Shown: positions 43,550-52,808, counted from the stretch's first letter. The stretch is DNA of 64,000 nucleotides from Actinophytocola sp044466355 (GCF_044466355.1 NZ_JBITMQ010000018.1:62001-126000); one strand, 5' to 3'. Program-made: numbers and translations. Notes: generated by a model from the letters alone, not told the origin.

Positions 43550-44412
43550 GTGTTGCCGCCGCCGCGAAGTACCGAGTTGCCGGCGAACGTTTCAGCCGAC
43601 GGCGAGAACCCGGGCAGTTCGTCGAGCACGAGCCGGTCGGACTGGCCGTAGAACTCGACGGGGTTCTGCCACAGCACCTTGTCGACGTCGGCTTCGGTGA
43701 ACCCGGCGTCGAGCATGGCGAGCCCGGTCTTGTAGGTCTTGAGCGGGTCGGACCGGCCCCAGTCGGCGGCCGAGTTCACGATCATGCGCTCGGTGCCGTA
43801 CTGCCGCAGGATCGCGACCATGCGCTTCTCGTCCATCTTGGTGTCCGGGTAGATGGAGAAGCCCATCCAGCAGCCGGACTCGTGGACGACCCCGACGGTC
43901 GGCTCGTTGAGGTGGTCGACGAGCACGTGACCGGGTTCGATGCCGGACTCCTTGACGACGTCCAGCGTCCGGCGCGTCCCGGCGAGCTTGTCCCGGTGCG
44001 GGGTGTGGACGAGCGCGGGCAGCTCGTGCTCGATCGCGAGGGCGAGCTGCCGGGAGAACACCTCGTCCTCCTCGGGCGTCATGGAGTCGTAGCCGACCTC
44101 GCCGACCGCGACCACACCGTCCTTCGCGAGGTAACGCGGCAGCACGTCGAGCACCTCGCGGCAGCGCGGGTCGTTGGCCTCCTTGGGGTTCAGCGCGATC
44201 GTGCAGTGGTGGCGGATGCCGAACTGCGCGGCACGGAACCGCTCCCAGCCGATCAGTGAGTCGAAGTAGTCGGTGTACGACGCGACGCTGGTGCGGGGCT
44301 GTCCGAGCCAGAACGCGGGCTCGACCAGTGCGCGGACGCCGGCGTCGAACATGGCCTCGTAGTCGTCGGTGGTCCGCGAGGTCATGTGGATGTGCGGGTC
44401 GAAGATCCTCAC
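43546..44412 (-). CDS. EboB-like TatD-type metal hydrolase
   Basis: A 288-residue amidohydrolase-superfamily protein. GTG 44412 overlaps the stop upstream (GTGA). Metal ligands are apparent in order: FDPHIHM, GEVGYDS, LVHTPHRDK, LVDHLNEPT and NSAADWGRSD. TatD relatives are nucleases or hydrolases, while EboB members form their own branch. It is part of the seven-gene overlapping operon. Confidence 0.86.
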   Translation of the reverse strand: MRIFDPHIHMTSRTTDDYEAMFDAGVRALVEPAFWLGQPRTSVASYTDYFDSLIGWERFRAAQFGIRHHCTIALNPKEANDPRCREVLDVLPRYLAKDGVVAVGEVGYDSMTPEEDEVFSRQLALAIEHELPALVHTPHRDKLAGTRRTLDVVKESGIEPGHVLVDHLNEPTVGVVHESGCWMGFSIYPDTKMDEKRMVAILRQYGTERMIVNSAADWGRSDPLKTYKTGLAMLDAGFTEADVDKVLWQNPVEFYGQSDRLVLDELPGFSPSAETFAGNSVLRGGGNT

Positions 44413-45878
44413 GGGCGTGCCTCCAGCAGTGTGACGGCGTCGGCGGGGACCTCGCGGCCCGCCGCCCTGCGTTCCTCGGCGTAGTCGCCGACCATGCGCA
44501 ACAGCTCGGTGTCGGTGCGGCCGTCCAGTTCGGACACGGCGGCGAGCGGCACGCCGACGAACAGGCACTTCAGCACGCCGTGCCGCCAGCTGTGCGCGTC
44601 GAGGTGCTTGCCCGCGAAGTCGCCCATCGCGGCGGCGACGAGCCGGATGTCGTTGGCGCGCAACGCGTCCTTGACGAGTTCGAGCCCGGTCGCCACGGTC
44701 GCCTCCGGCAGTGAGGCGAGGCCGCGGAGCACGCCGCGGCGCTCGGCGTCGTCGCCGTACCGGTAGAGCTGCGTGATCTCCTCACCGAGCTTGCCCGCGT
44801 CGAGCACGTCGGCGAGCACGGCCAGCAGGCACATGCGCGCGAGGTCGTCGACGGTGCCGTGCACGAGGCCCTGCGGGTCGGTCTCGGGACGCAGCGGCGC
44901 GCGGCCGACCTTGCGGCCGACGGCCGGGAACAACGCGGCGATCGCCGCCGGGTCACGGCGTATCTTCTGCTCGGCCTCGACGAGCCAGGGATGGTCCACC
45001 TTGCTCACCCACTCCGGATCGGGGTCATCGCGGTTCTTCTCCGGCGCCGGCGCGTCCTGCAGTGCTGTCTGCAACGCGACGAGCGCGCGGGTGGCCACGA
45101 TCGGCGCCGCGTGGCTGTGCCGTGGCAGCTCGACCGCCGCGACGCCGGTGTAGCCGATCTCGGACAGCGCGGCCAGGGTGGCGCGCAGGTCGAGTTCGCC
45201 CTCGCCGAACTCGAGGTGCTCGTGCACGCCGGGGCGCATGTCGTCGAGCTGGACGTTCACGAGCAGGTCGCCCGCGCGCCGGATGCACGTCGGCGCGTCG
45301 ACGGGCTCGACGGCGACGCAGTGGCCGACGTCGAGCGTGATGCCGAGCAGCCGCGGTGCGCCCAGTTCCTCGCGGAGGCGCAGCGCGTCGGACAGGTGCT
45401 CGACGAACATGCCGGGCTCGGGTTCCAGGCCGAGCGGAACGTCCAGTTCGGACGCGGCGTCGAGCACCTGGCTGACCCCGACCCGCATGCGCCGCCACGC
45501 CGTCTCCGGGTCCACCGTGGCCGGGCGGATGCCGGACCAGAACGACACGGCGTCGGAGCCGAGCCCGGCGGCGATGCGCAGCGCGCGGACGAGGAAGTCG
45601 ACGCGCCGCTCGGTGTCCTCGGACACGAGCGTCGGGTGGTGCTTGCGGCTGGGGTCGAGCAGGTAGCGGGCGCCGGTCTCGACGACGCTGGCGAGGCCGA
45701 GCCGGTCGAGCAGGTTCGCCACGTGGTCGACCTGTTTGGCGAGGTCCTCGCCGTACGGGTCGAGGTGGTGGTGGTCGAGCGTGAGCGCGACCGAGGTGTA
45801 GCCGAGGTCGGCGATGATCCGCAACGCGTCGTCGAGCCGGTGGTTCGCGAAGCCGTTCGTCCCGTACCCGAGCTTCAT
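44409..45878 (-). CDS. TIM-barrel / EboA fusion protein
   Basis: A 489-residue protein in which residues 1-275 are a sugar isomerase/epimerase-like TIM barrel (MKLGYGTNGFANHRLDDAL, LGLEPEPGMFVEH, GITLDVGHC) and residues 300-489 are an EboA domain. The EboA mark is the stretch around residue 420-450, including DFAGKHLDAHSW and HGVLKCLFVGVPL. In cyanobacteria EboA is a stand-alone protein, so fusion to a barrel is notable and suggests that the two act on one metabolite. ATG 45878 overlaps the UbiA gene stop (ATGA). Confidence 0.85.
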   Translation of the reverse strand: MKLGYGTNGFANHRLDDALRIIADLGYTSVALTLDHHHLDPYGEDLAKQVDHVANLLDRLGLASVVETGARYLLDPSRKHHPTLVSEDTERRVDFLVRALRIAAGLGSDAVSFWSGIRPATVDPETAWRRMRVGVSQVLDAASELDVPLGLEPEPGMFVEHLSDALRLREELGAPRLLGITLDVGHCVAVEPVDAPTCIRRAGDLLVNVQLDDMRPGVHEHLEFGEGELDLRATLAALSEIGYTGVAAVELPRHSHAAPIVATRALVALQTALQDAPAPEKNRDDPDPEWVSKVDHPWLVEAEQKIRRDPAAIAALFPAVGRKVGRAPLRPETDPQGLVHGTVDDLARMCLLAVLADVLDAGKLGEEITQLYRYGDDAERRGVLRGLASLPEATVATGLELVKDALRANDIRLVAAAMGDFAGKHLDAHSWRHGVLKCLFVGVPLAAVSELDGRTDTELLRMVGDYAEERRAAGREVPADAVTLLEARP

Positions 45879-46726
45879 GTCGGGCTCACCTTCTTCGCGA
45901 GCCTGCGTGCGACGGGCAGCGCGGCGGCGACCGCGACCGCGCCGAGGAGCGACCCGCGGCGGGCGGCGAGCGCGGCCTGCAGCGGGACCATGCCGTGGAT
46001 GCCCGCCATGGTGGCGGCCTTGACGGTCGGCGCGGACGGGTCCTGGGTCGCGCCGTACTGGGCGCGGCCGACGAGCCCGGAGTAGGCGCCGGAGAACGCG
46101 AGCGCGGCGAGCCGGTCACGCCAGGTGCGGGCACCGATGATCGAGGTGGCGGCGGTGGCGACGGTCCCGGCGAACGCGGCGCGCGCGGTCCTGGGGGAGG
46201 CCCCGTGCACCTCGCCGCGGGACAGGGCGGTGACGCCGTAGGTGTGGCCGCCGACGGCCATCGCGCTGGGCAGGGCCGCGCGCGCACCGGACGCGCCGGC
46301 GCCCATGAGGACGTCGAGCGCGCGGCACGCGGCCATGCCGGCGGGGCCGGCGGGCGTCTTCTTGAGGTAGGTGTCGTACGCCCAGACCGCCGCCGCGAGG
46401 GGCACGGCGACCGTGAGGGTGTCGCGGCCGCCGGCGGCGCGGGCCAGGCCCAGGCCCGCGGCGGTGAGCCCGCCGGCGACCGCGAGTGCTTGGTCGGGGC
46501 TGACGCGCCCCGACGGGATGGGCCGTTCGGGTCGCTCGACGGCGTCGAGCTTGCGATCGGCCCAGTCGTTGAGCGCCATCCCGGCCCAGTAGAAGGATGC
46601 CGATGACAGCGGGAGAAGCAAGCGCCTGCCGCGAAGTGGCCTGCCCGCCGCGGCCGCCCCGGCGACGGTGTCGCCGATGACGGTCAACGCGGCGGGAGCC
46701 CTGACAAGCTGCAGAAACGCCTTCAC
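45875..46726 (-). CDS. EboC-like UbiA-family prenyltransferase
   Basis: A 283-residue membrane protein with seven to nine helices. The prenyl-diphosphate motif NDxxDxxxD is clear as LNDWADRKLD, followed by ERPERPIPSGRVS, while the second Asp motif is reduced to YDTYLKK. This is the UbiA fold of EboC. GTG 46726 overlaps the stop of the inositol-phosphate-synthase-like gene (GTGA). It would join a prenyl or similar lipid group to a small metabolite in the membrane. The acceptor is unknown. Confidence 0.86.
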   Translation of the reverse strand: MKAFLQLVRAPAALTVIGDTVAGAAAAGRPLRGRRLLLPLSSASFYWAGMALNDWADRKLDAVERPERPIPSGRVSPDQALAVAGGLTAAGLGLARAAGGRDTLTVAVPLAAAVWAYDTYLKKTPAGPAGMAACRALDVLMGAGASGARAALPSAMAVGGHTYGVTALSRGEVHGASPRTARAAFAGTVATAATSIIGARTWRDRLAALAFSGAYSGLVGRAQYGATQDPSAPTVKAATMAGIHGMVPLQAALAARRGSLLGAVAVAAALPVARRLAKKVSPT

Positions 46727-48027
46727 GACGCGGCTCCGTCGGCACTGCTGCCGTCGCTCGCGCGCGCGTTACCCGACCCCCACCCGTTCCCGGGGGCGTC
46801 CCGCCTTGCCATCTTATCGGTGGGGGGTGACTGGTCCGGGTTGTTACCCGTCGGTTGTGGATAGGTGGGCTCGTTGTGGACAAGTGTCCGCGTCCACTCG
46901 GTCAGCATGTCGGTCTGCTGCGCGAAGCGGTGTTCTTCGGTGGCGACCGGGTCCTTGAAGAAGAACGCGAGCGAGGCGAGCGGGCCCGACTGGCCCGCGG
47001 CGTGTGCGGCGGCCGTCAGGCGCGTCAGGTCCAGCACCAGCGGCGCGGCCAGCGACGAGTCCAGGCCCGTCCACGTGAACTGCAGGTTCATCCGGGCGCC
47101 GAGGAAGCCCTCGAACGACACGTGGTCCCACGCCGTCTTCTGTTCGCCCAGGTCCGGCACGTTGTCGATGTGCAGCGGCGCCGTCACGCCCTCGCCGAGC
47201 AGGGACGCCAGGCCGCGGGCCTTCGACTCCAGCTTGCCCGCCGCCTGCACCGGGTCGGCCAGGTTGGCGCCGTCGCCGCCGCCCAGCAGGTTCGTGCCCG
47301 CCCACGACCGGACCCGCAGCGCACGCGCGGTGAACATCGGGGCGAGCACCGTCCGCAGCAGGGTCTCGCCGGTCTTGCCGTCCGAGCCCGCGTACGGCAG
47401 GCCCAGCGACACGGCCAGGTCGTGCAGCACCGGCAGCCGCACGCCCGGGGACGGGGTGAAGTCGACAAAGGGACAACCGGCCCGCAGTGCCGCGTAGGCC
47501 GTCAGCGAGCTGGGCGGGAGCACCGACCTCGCCGGGTCGGCGAGCGCGGCCTCCAGCAGGTCCAGCGAGGAGTGCTCGGGAACCGCGGGCACCGGCGGCT
47601 CCGTCGACGACACGTTCACCACGATCACGCGGTCGAGGCCGTGCGTGGCCCGGAACGCCGTGATGTCCGCCACCAGCCGCGCCACCGCGTCGGCCTGCGC
47701 GCCCGTGTGCGTCGCCGGGTGGTAGCCGTCGCGGATGCGGGCGTCCACCGCGCGCAGGCCCGTCGCCGTGGCGGCCAGTACGCGGTGCGGGATGAGGCCC
47801 GCGTCGGCCAGCTGCTCGGCACGCTTCTCCAGTGGGGTGTGGACGACGTCGTGGCCACCGACCACGATGTCCTCCCACGCCGCCAACGGCACGCCCGCGA
47901 ACTCGGGGCGCTCCGTCACGCAGCCGACCGGCTCGACGAGCCGCGCCCGTAACGCGAGCAGACCCACCACGGCCGTCGTGGCCACGGAGCCCCGCGCCCC
48001 GACCAGCCACAAACCCGTTCCCGCCAT
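46723..48027 (-). CDS. Inositol-3-phosphate-synthase-like protein, in the EboD position
   Basis: A 434-residue protein of the myo-inositol-1-phosphate synthase family. Start ATG 48027 follows AAGGAA. The NAD site is LWLVGARGSVATTAVVG. Later motifs include VIVVNVSSTEPP, FVDFTPSPGV, GSDGKTGETLLRT and SWAGTNLLGGGDG. It leads the ebo-type operon, where classical clusters carry the dehydroquinate-synthase-like EboD, so it may supply a cyclitol instead. The last 45 residues are encoded by repeat copy D and lie beyond the usual family C-terminus. Confidence 0.83.
   Translation of the reverse strand: MAGTGLWLVGARGSVATTAVVGLLALRARLVEPVGCVTERPEFAGVPLAAWEDIVVGGHDVVHTPLEKRAEQLADAGLIPHRVLAATATGLRAVDARIRDGYHPATHTGAQADAVARLVADITAFRATHGLDRVIVVNVSSTEPPVPAVPEHSSLDLLEAALADPARSVLPPSSLTAYAALRAGCPFVDFTPSPGVRLPVLHDLAVSLGLPYAGSDGKTGETLLRTVLAPMFTARALRVRSWAGTNLLGGGDGANLADPVQAAGKLESKARGLASLLGEGVTAPLHIDNVPDLGEQKTAWDHVSFEGFLGARMNLQFTWTGLDSSLAAPLVLDLTRLTAAAHAAGQSGPLASLAFFFKDPVATEEHRFAQQTDMLTEWTRTLVHNEPTYPQPTGNNPDQSPPTDKMARRDAPGNGWGSGNARASDGSSADGAAS
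46759..46883 (-). repeat. Dispersed repeat copy D, in frame at the C-terminus of the inositol-phosphate-synthase-like protein
   Basis: On the minus strand the boxes TTGTCCACA (46883-46875) and CTATCCACA (46864-46856) are 19 bp apart. Exactly 47 bases follow before the core. The encoded peptide contains YPQPTGNN and KMARRDAPGNGWGSGNAR, nearly identical to that of copy C in the unrelated kinase. Copies C and D share bases such as GGGACGCCCC and GGGAACGGG that differ from intergenic copies A, B and E, so they form a coding subfamily. Confidence 0.88.
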
Positions 48028-48059
48028 CCCGCAATTCCTTCCTCGAACAAAAGGTGACT

Positions 48060-48096
48060 CCGGTGGGCCCGCGGTGCGACACCGCGGACCCACCGG
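48060..48096 (-). terminator. Terminator after the multidomain ThuA/DUF1080 gene
   Basis: A 17-bp stem with one mismatch (48060-48076 with 48080-48096) and a 3-base loop starts six bases after the stop at 48102 in the direction of transcription. It separates this gene from the ebo-type operon. Confidence 0.88.
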
Positions 48097-48101
48097 CTGC
48101 T

Positions 48102-51100
48102 TCACCTGGTCATCGCCTGGGGCAGCGCACTCGTCCCCTCGATGTCGTCGATGACCGCTTCGGCGTCACGCTCCAGGACCGCGCGCACATCCTCGTCACC
48201 GACGAGCGTCTCGTCGGTGGCCAGCTGCACGAACGTGCCCAGGTAACGCACCGCTCTGGTGTCGTTCCCGTTCGCCTCCGCCTTGGCGGCCTTGGCGTGC
48301 AGGCTCTTCAGCTGCTGGTACGCCGACTGCGACAACCGGTTGGTCGCCCGGAAGCGGTCCAGCAGCTGCCTGATGTCCCGCAGGGACGTGGTCGTCGCGA
48401 AGGTCAGCGACTGGGACGTCACGTTCCCCGCGGTGTCGGTCGCGGAGACCGTGAACCCGTGCGTGCCCAGCGGCAACTGGTACAGCGCGAGCACCCGCCC
48501 CGATGTGATCGGCGCACCGTCCAGCGCCCCTGTCACCGAGGCGACCCCGGACGTGGCGTCCTCCGCGTGCCACGACAGCACCACGTCGGAGGCGTCGCCG
48601 TAGATGTACCCGTCGGCCACGCCGGCCACCATGAGCGTCGGCTTCGTGGCGTCGATCTTGATGGTCGCCGCCTTCGACGGCTCGGAGTTACCGGCCCGGT
48701 CCACCGCGTGGTACAGCAGCGTGTGCTCACCGTCACCGGTCACGTCGACCGTGCCGGTGTAGCGGGTCCACTCGCCACCGTCCAGCTTGTACTCGATGAA
48801 CTCGACACCCAGGCCCTCGTCCTCGGCGGTCAGCGACACCGGGACGGTGCCCGGGTGCCAGCCGGTCGACGCGGGCGGCGCGAAGGTCGCGGTCGTGACC
48901 GGCGCGGTCTCGTCCACGAGTTCCTTGATCTGGATGTTCCGGAACCAGACGTCGTCGCCGTTGCCGTGGTTCTGGATGCCGACGAACCCCTGCGTGAGGT
49001 CACGGGCCGGGTCGGTGCTGGTGAAGTCGTTGATCAGCACCCCGTTGAGGAAGACCTTGATGGTCTGCCCCACGACCTGGATCTCGTAGGCGTTCCACTC
49101 ACCCGGCGGGTTGAGCGCGCCGTCACGGGCCGCGATGTCCGCCGACTGGAACGAGTAGATCGAACCGGTCGTCTTCTCCGGCGCGTCCGTGGCGTCGATC
49201 TGGATCTCGTAGCCCTGGTTGACCGCGACCCACGGGTCGTCGCCCGGCTCCGGGTAGCCCACGAAGATGCCGGAGTTGTCGTCCCCGGCCATCTTCCAGT
49301 CCAGCTTCAGGCTGTAGGCGTTGAACTCCTCTTCGAAGGAGAGCAGGCCCATGCCGCCGGTGGACAGGATCGTGCAGTCCTCCTGCTGGACGAACTCGCC
49401 GGGACCGGACATCTTCCAGTTCCCGAGGCTCGCCGCCGTGCCGTCGTAGAGGGCGCGGTAGCCCGCCTCCGGCGTGAACGGCGTGCACTCCCGCGGGTCG
49501 GCCGGGCCGGCCACGCCGTCACCCTGCACCTGGATGTTGTCCACGTCGAACCCGCCGGAGAACACCAGGTACAGCGGGCCGGTGCCACCCGGGTCGGTGA
49601 TCGGCGCGGGCGGGATGTCCACGTAGTTGTCCCAGCCGCCGGTGTTGGCCACCTGCACGGTCTGCACCACCGGACCGTCCACCGCGTTCTTGCGGACGGT
49701 GATCGTGCCGCCGGAACCACCCGAGGACACCCGGTAGCCGATCGCGTCGACGCCGGTCAGGTTGATCGGGTCGAAGGAGATCCAGTCACCGTTGTCGATG
49801 TAGCCGACGCGCTTGCCGCCGCTCGCACCCGCCGCGTTGACGATCTGCGTGCCGTTGTTCTCGGTGAAGAACTCGGCCTGCTTCAGCTTCGGCTGCAACA
49901 CGATCTCGTCCGAGCCGGTCAGCGCCGGGGCGTTCGGCGCACCCGTGTCGGTGTAGCTCGCGTTGATCACGCCGAACACGTCGGCGTCCAGGCCGTGGCC
50001 CTCGTCGGCGGGCGTGGTGATCTCACCCTCGCAACCCGTGGCCCGCGACAGCGGGTGCCCGTGGTTGTCGTGGCCGAGGATGTACTCCACGGTCACCTTC
50101 GAGCAGTCGATCGACGCGTCCTCCGGGTCGGTGACGGTGACCTTGAACGGCACGGTGTCGCCGTAGCCGAAGAAGCCGCCGTTCACCGGCAGGTCGAGCT
50201 TCACGGTGGGGGCGGTGTTGCCCGCCGTGACCACGACGCTCGCCGCGCCGGTCAGCCCGGTCTCGTCGGTCACCGCCAGGTGCGCGGTGTACTGGCCCGG
50301 CGTTTCGTAGGTGTGCGAGACCGGTGTCTCCTCGGTGGAGTCGGTCGTGCCGTCCCCGTCGAAGTCCCACGCGTAGGTCAGGTCACCGCCGTCCTCGTCG
50401 GCCGTGCCCGTCGGGTCGAACCGCACGGTCAGCGGCGCCGGGCCGGACGTTTTGTCCGCCGCCAGCTCCACCACCGGGGTCCGGTTGCCCTTGGTGTAGT
50501 CGATCCGGTAGACCGCCGAGTCCGGCGCGCCGCCGAAGTAGCCGCTGCCGTAGTCCAGCACGTACAGCGAACCGTCCGGGCCGAACTCGATGTTCATCGG
50601 GCGGGTCAGCGCCATCGAGTCGAAGAACGGCTCGATCGCGCCGCGCTCGCCGTTCGCGCCGACCTCGATCGTCTTGATCCAGCCGCGGTCCCACTCGTAG
50701 GCGAAGTTCTTGCCGTCGTAGAACTCGGGGAACTTCGTCGGCGAGTCCAGCGCCGGGTCGTACCGGTACACCGGGCCGCCCATGGGCGACTCGCCACCGG
50801 TGCCGAACTCCGGCACGGAACCGCCGTCGTACGGGATCCACGCCGGCTGCACCGGCGGCAGGTCCACGAGACCGGTGTTGTTCGGGGACTCGTTCTTCGG
50901 CGCCGCGCAGTCGAACGCCGACCCCGACGTGCCGGTGGCGAAGTCGTAGTCGATGAACGGCTGGTTGTCGCCGACGCAGTACGGCCACCCGTAGTTGCCC
51001 GGCTCCTTGATCAGGTTGAACTCGACGGTGCCCGCCGGGCCACGCGCGGGGTTCGCCGAACCGGCGTCCGGACCGTAGTCACCGAGGTAGATCCAGCCCG

Positions 51101-52706
51101 TCTCCCTGTCCACGGCGAACCGGAACGGGTTGCGGAACCCCATCGCGTAGATCTCCGGGCGGGTCTTCTCGGTGCCCGGCGCGAACAGGTTCCCGTCGGG
51201 GACGGTGTACGAGCCGTCGGCCTGGACGGTGATCCGGACGATCTTGCCGCGCAGGTCGTTCGTGTTCGCCGCCGACCGCTGGCCGTCGAACGCCGGGTTG
51301 CGCGTGCTCCGCTCGTCGATCGGCGAGTAGCCGTCCGAGGCGAACGGGTTGGTGTCGTCGCCGGTGGACAGCAGCAGGTTGCCCGCCCCGTCGAAGTCGA
51401 TCTCGCCACCGGCGTGGCAGCAGATGCCGCGGTCCGCGGGGACCTGCAGGATCTGCTGCTCGCTCGCGAGGTCGAGCTTGCCGTCCTCGCCCAGCTTGAA
51501 GCGGGACAGCTGGTTGTGGCCCTTGAACGGCTCGAAGTCCGCCGCGGTCCCGTTCTCCGGCGCGTCACCGGCCGGGGTGTCGAGCGGGGGCGCGTAGTAC
51601 AGGTACACCCACCGGTTGGTGGCGAAGTCCGGGTCGATGGCGACGCCCTGCAGGCCGTCCTCGTCGTGGTTGTACACGGGGATCTGGCCGGCGAGGGTGG
51701 TCGTGGCCTCCGGCGTGGTCAGCCAGACGCGGCCGTCGCGGGAGGTGTGGATCACCTTGCGGTCGGGCAGCACGGCGAGCGCGATCGGCTCACCCGTGCT
51801 CGGCTCGCCCTTGGCGAGGGTGATCTGGTCGAAGTCGCCGTCGACCGGTGGCTCGGTCGGTCCGCCGTCGGCGGGGGCGCAGTCGGCGGCTTCCAGACCG
51901 GCCGCGTACCTGATGCCGCCCGCCAGCGAGGCGAGGAACTCGGGCTCCGCGTAGGACGCCTGCGTGTGGCCCATGCCGGTGTACCAGGAGCGGCCCTGCT
52001 CCTGCGCGTGGCACCACATGATCGGGTGGTCGTCGCCCATGGCGCCGCTGCCCGGGTCGTAGCTCGACTCGTCCAGTGTGGCCAGGACCCTGACGTTCGC
52101 CCGCGGGTTGGAGCGGTAGTTGTACCACTCGTCGGTGCGGGTCCACTGGTACGGCAACGGCGCGGACGAGGGGTGGTCCCGCGCGGTGACGTCCACCGTG
52201 GCTTCCTGGATCGCCGGGTGCGACTGGAAGTACGCGCCCACGAGCGAGCCGTACCAGGGCCAGTCGTACTCGGTGTCGGCGGCCGCGTGGACGCCCGCGT
52301 ACCCGCCGCCGCCGTTGACGTAGTTCTCGAACGCGGTCTGCTGGTCGGCGTTCAGCACGTCACCGGTCGTGGAAAGGAACACGACGGCGGCGAATCGCGA
52401 CAGGTTGTCGGCCGTGAACGCGGTGGCGTCCTCGGTCGCCTCGACGGCGAACCCCTCGCTCTCGCCGAGCGTCTTGATGGCGGCGATACCCGCGGGAATG
52501 GAGTCGTGGCGGAAGCCCGCGGTCTTGGAGAACACCAGGACGGTGGCATCGGCCTCGGCCGACGAGGCGCTCACCGGCTGCGCGGAGGCGACACCGACTC
52601 CCGTCAGCAAAGCCAGTCCGGCCACGGCGAAACGCGATGCGCCGCGTAGTCCCCGCCTCACCCCTGGTGGTTTGACCGCATTCTTACTCTTACTGATCCC
52701 TCGCAC
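48102..52706 (-). CDS. Secreted multidomain ThuA / sugar dehydrogenase / PKD / CBM6-like / DUF1080 protein
   Basis: A 1534-residue exported protein. A long signal region (1-49) is followed by a ThuA-like glutamine-amidotransferase fold (about 53-270; VLVFSKTAGFRHDSIP, GVHAAADTEYDWPW). A sorbosone/glucose dehydrogenase-like six-blade propeller follows (about 290-740; HAGGEIDFDGAGNLLLSTGD, GFRNPFRFAVD, GNYGWPYC). Then come a PKD domain (about 745-830; YAWDFDGDGTTDS), a CBM6-like domain (about 960-1070; GKRVGYIDNGDWISFD), DUF1080, the 3-keto-disaccharide hydrolase family (about 1080-1265; LKLDWKMAGDDNSGIFVGYP), Ig-like repeats, and a helical C-terminus resembling FIMAH. It probably oxidises and cleaves glycosides outside the cell. 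Activities are inferred from families. Confidence 0.85.
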   Translation of the reverse strand: MRGISKSKNAVKPPGVRRGLRGASRFAVAGLALLTGVGVASAQPVSASSAEADATVLVFSKTAGFRHDSIPAGIAAIKTLGESEGFAVEATEDATAFTADNLSRFAAVVFLSTTGDVLNADQQTAFENYVNGGGGYAGVHAAADTEYDWPWYGSLVGAYFQSHPAIQEATVDVTARDHPSSAPLPYQWTRTDEWYNYRSNPRANVRVLATLDESSYDPGSGAMGDDHPIMWCHAQEQGRSWYTGMGHTQASYAEPEFLASLAGGIRYAAGLEAADCAPADGGPTEPPVDGDFDQITLAKGEPSTGEPIALAVLPDRKVIHTSRDGRVWLTTPEATTTLAGQIPVYNHDEDGLQGVAIDPDFATNRWVYLYYAPPLDTPAGDAPENGTAADFEPFKGHNQLSRFKLGEDGKLDLASEQQILQVPADRGICCHAGGEIDFDGAGNLLLSTGDDTNPFASDGYSPIDERSTRNPAFDGQRSAANTNDLRGKIVRITVQADGSYTVPDGNLFAPGTEKTRPEIYAMGFRNPFRFAVDRETGWIYLGDYGPDAGSANPARGPAGTVEFNLIKEPGNYGWPYCVGDNQPFIDYDFATGTSGSAFDCAAPKNESPNNTGLVDLPPVQPAWIPYDGGSVPEFGTGGESPMGGPVYRYDPALDSPTKFPEFYDGKNFAYEWDRGWIKTIEVGANGERGAIEPFFDSMALTRPMNIEFGPDGSLYVLDYGSGYFGGAPDSAVYRIDYTKGNRTPVVELAADKTSGPAPLTVRFDPTGTADEDGGDLTYAWDFDGDGTTDSTEETPVSHTYETPGQYTAHLAVTDETGLTGAASVVVTAGNTAPTVKLDLPVNGGFFGYGDTVPFKVTVTDPEDASIDCSKVTVEYILGHDNHGHPLSRATGCEGEITTPADEGHGLDADVFGVINASYTDTGAPNAPALTGSDEIVLQPKLKQAEFFTENNGTQIVNAAGASGGKRVGYIDNGDWISFDPINLTGVDAIGYRVSSGGSGGTITVRKNAVDGPVVQTVQVANTGGWDNYVDIPPAPITDPGGTGPLYLVFSGGFDVDNIQVQGDGVAGPADPRECTPFTPEAGYRALYDGTAASLGNWKMSGPGEFVQQEDCTILSTGGMGLLSFEEEFNAYSLKLDWKMAGDDNSGIFVGYPEPGDDPWVAVNQGYEIQIDATDAPEKTTGSIYSFQSADIAARDGALNPPGEWNAYEIQVVGQTIKVFLNGVLINDFTSTDPARDLTQGFVGIQNHGNGDDVWFRNIQIKELVDETAPVTTATFAPPASTGWHPGTVPVSLTAEDEGLGVEFIEYKLDGGEWTRYTGTVDVTGDGEHTLLYHAVDRAGNSEPSKAATIKIDATKPTLMVAGVADGYIYGDASDVVLSWHAEDATSGVASVTGALDGAPITSGRVLALYQLPLGTHGFTVSATDTAGNVTSQSLTFATTTSLRDIRQLLDRFRATNRLSQSAYQQLKSLHAKAAKAEANGNDTRAVRYLGTFVQLATDETLVGDEDVRAVLERDAEAVIDDIEGTSALPQAMTR

Positions 52707-52772
52707 TGGTAACTTCTCCTTGTTCTCACCGAATGGGGACCGCGAGAAGGGTTTTGAACTCCTTTCCGTGTT

Positions 52773-52808
52773 GCGGCGTCGCCTGACGTGCCGGTCGGGC
52801 GACGCCGC
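52773..52808 (-). terminator. Terminator of the xylose operon
   Basis: GCGGCGTCGCC (52773-52783) pairs perfectly with GGCGACGCCGC (52798-52808) around a 14-base loop. It follows the xylA stop (52823) and precedes the ThuA/DUF1080 gene start, ending the xyl transcription unit. Confidence 0.82.

Noticed and set aside
47832..52649. A 1605-codon open frame on the plus strand opposite the ThuA/DUF1080 gene
   Set aside because: It is made of low-complexity Arg/Val/Gly/His runs, as expected from the complement of a high-G+C gene. It has no family motif, while the minus strand shows clear domains.
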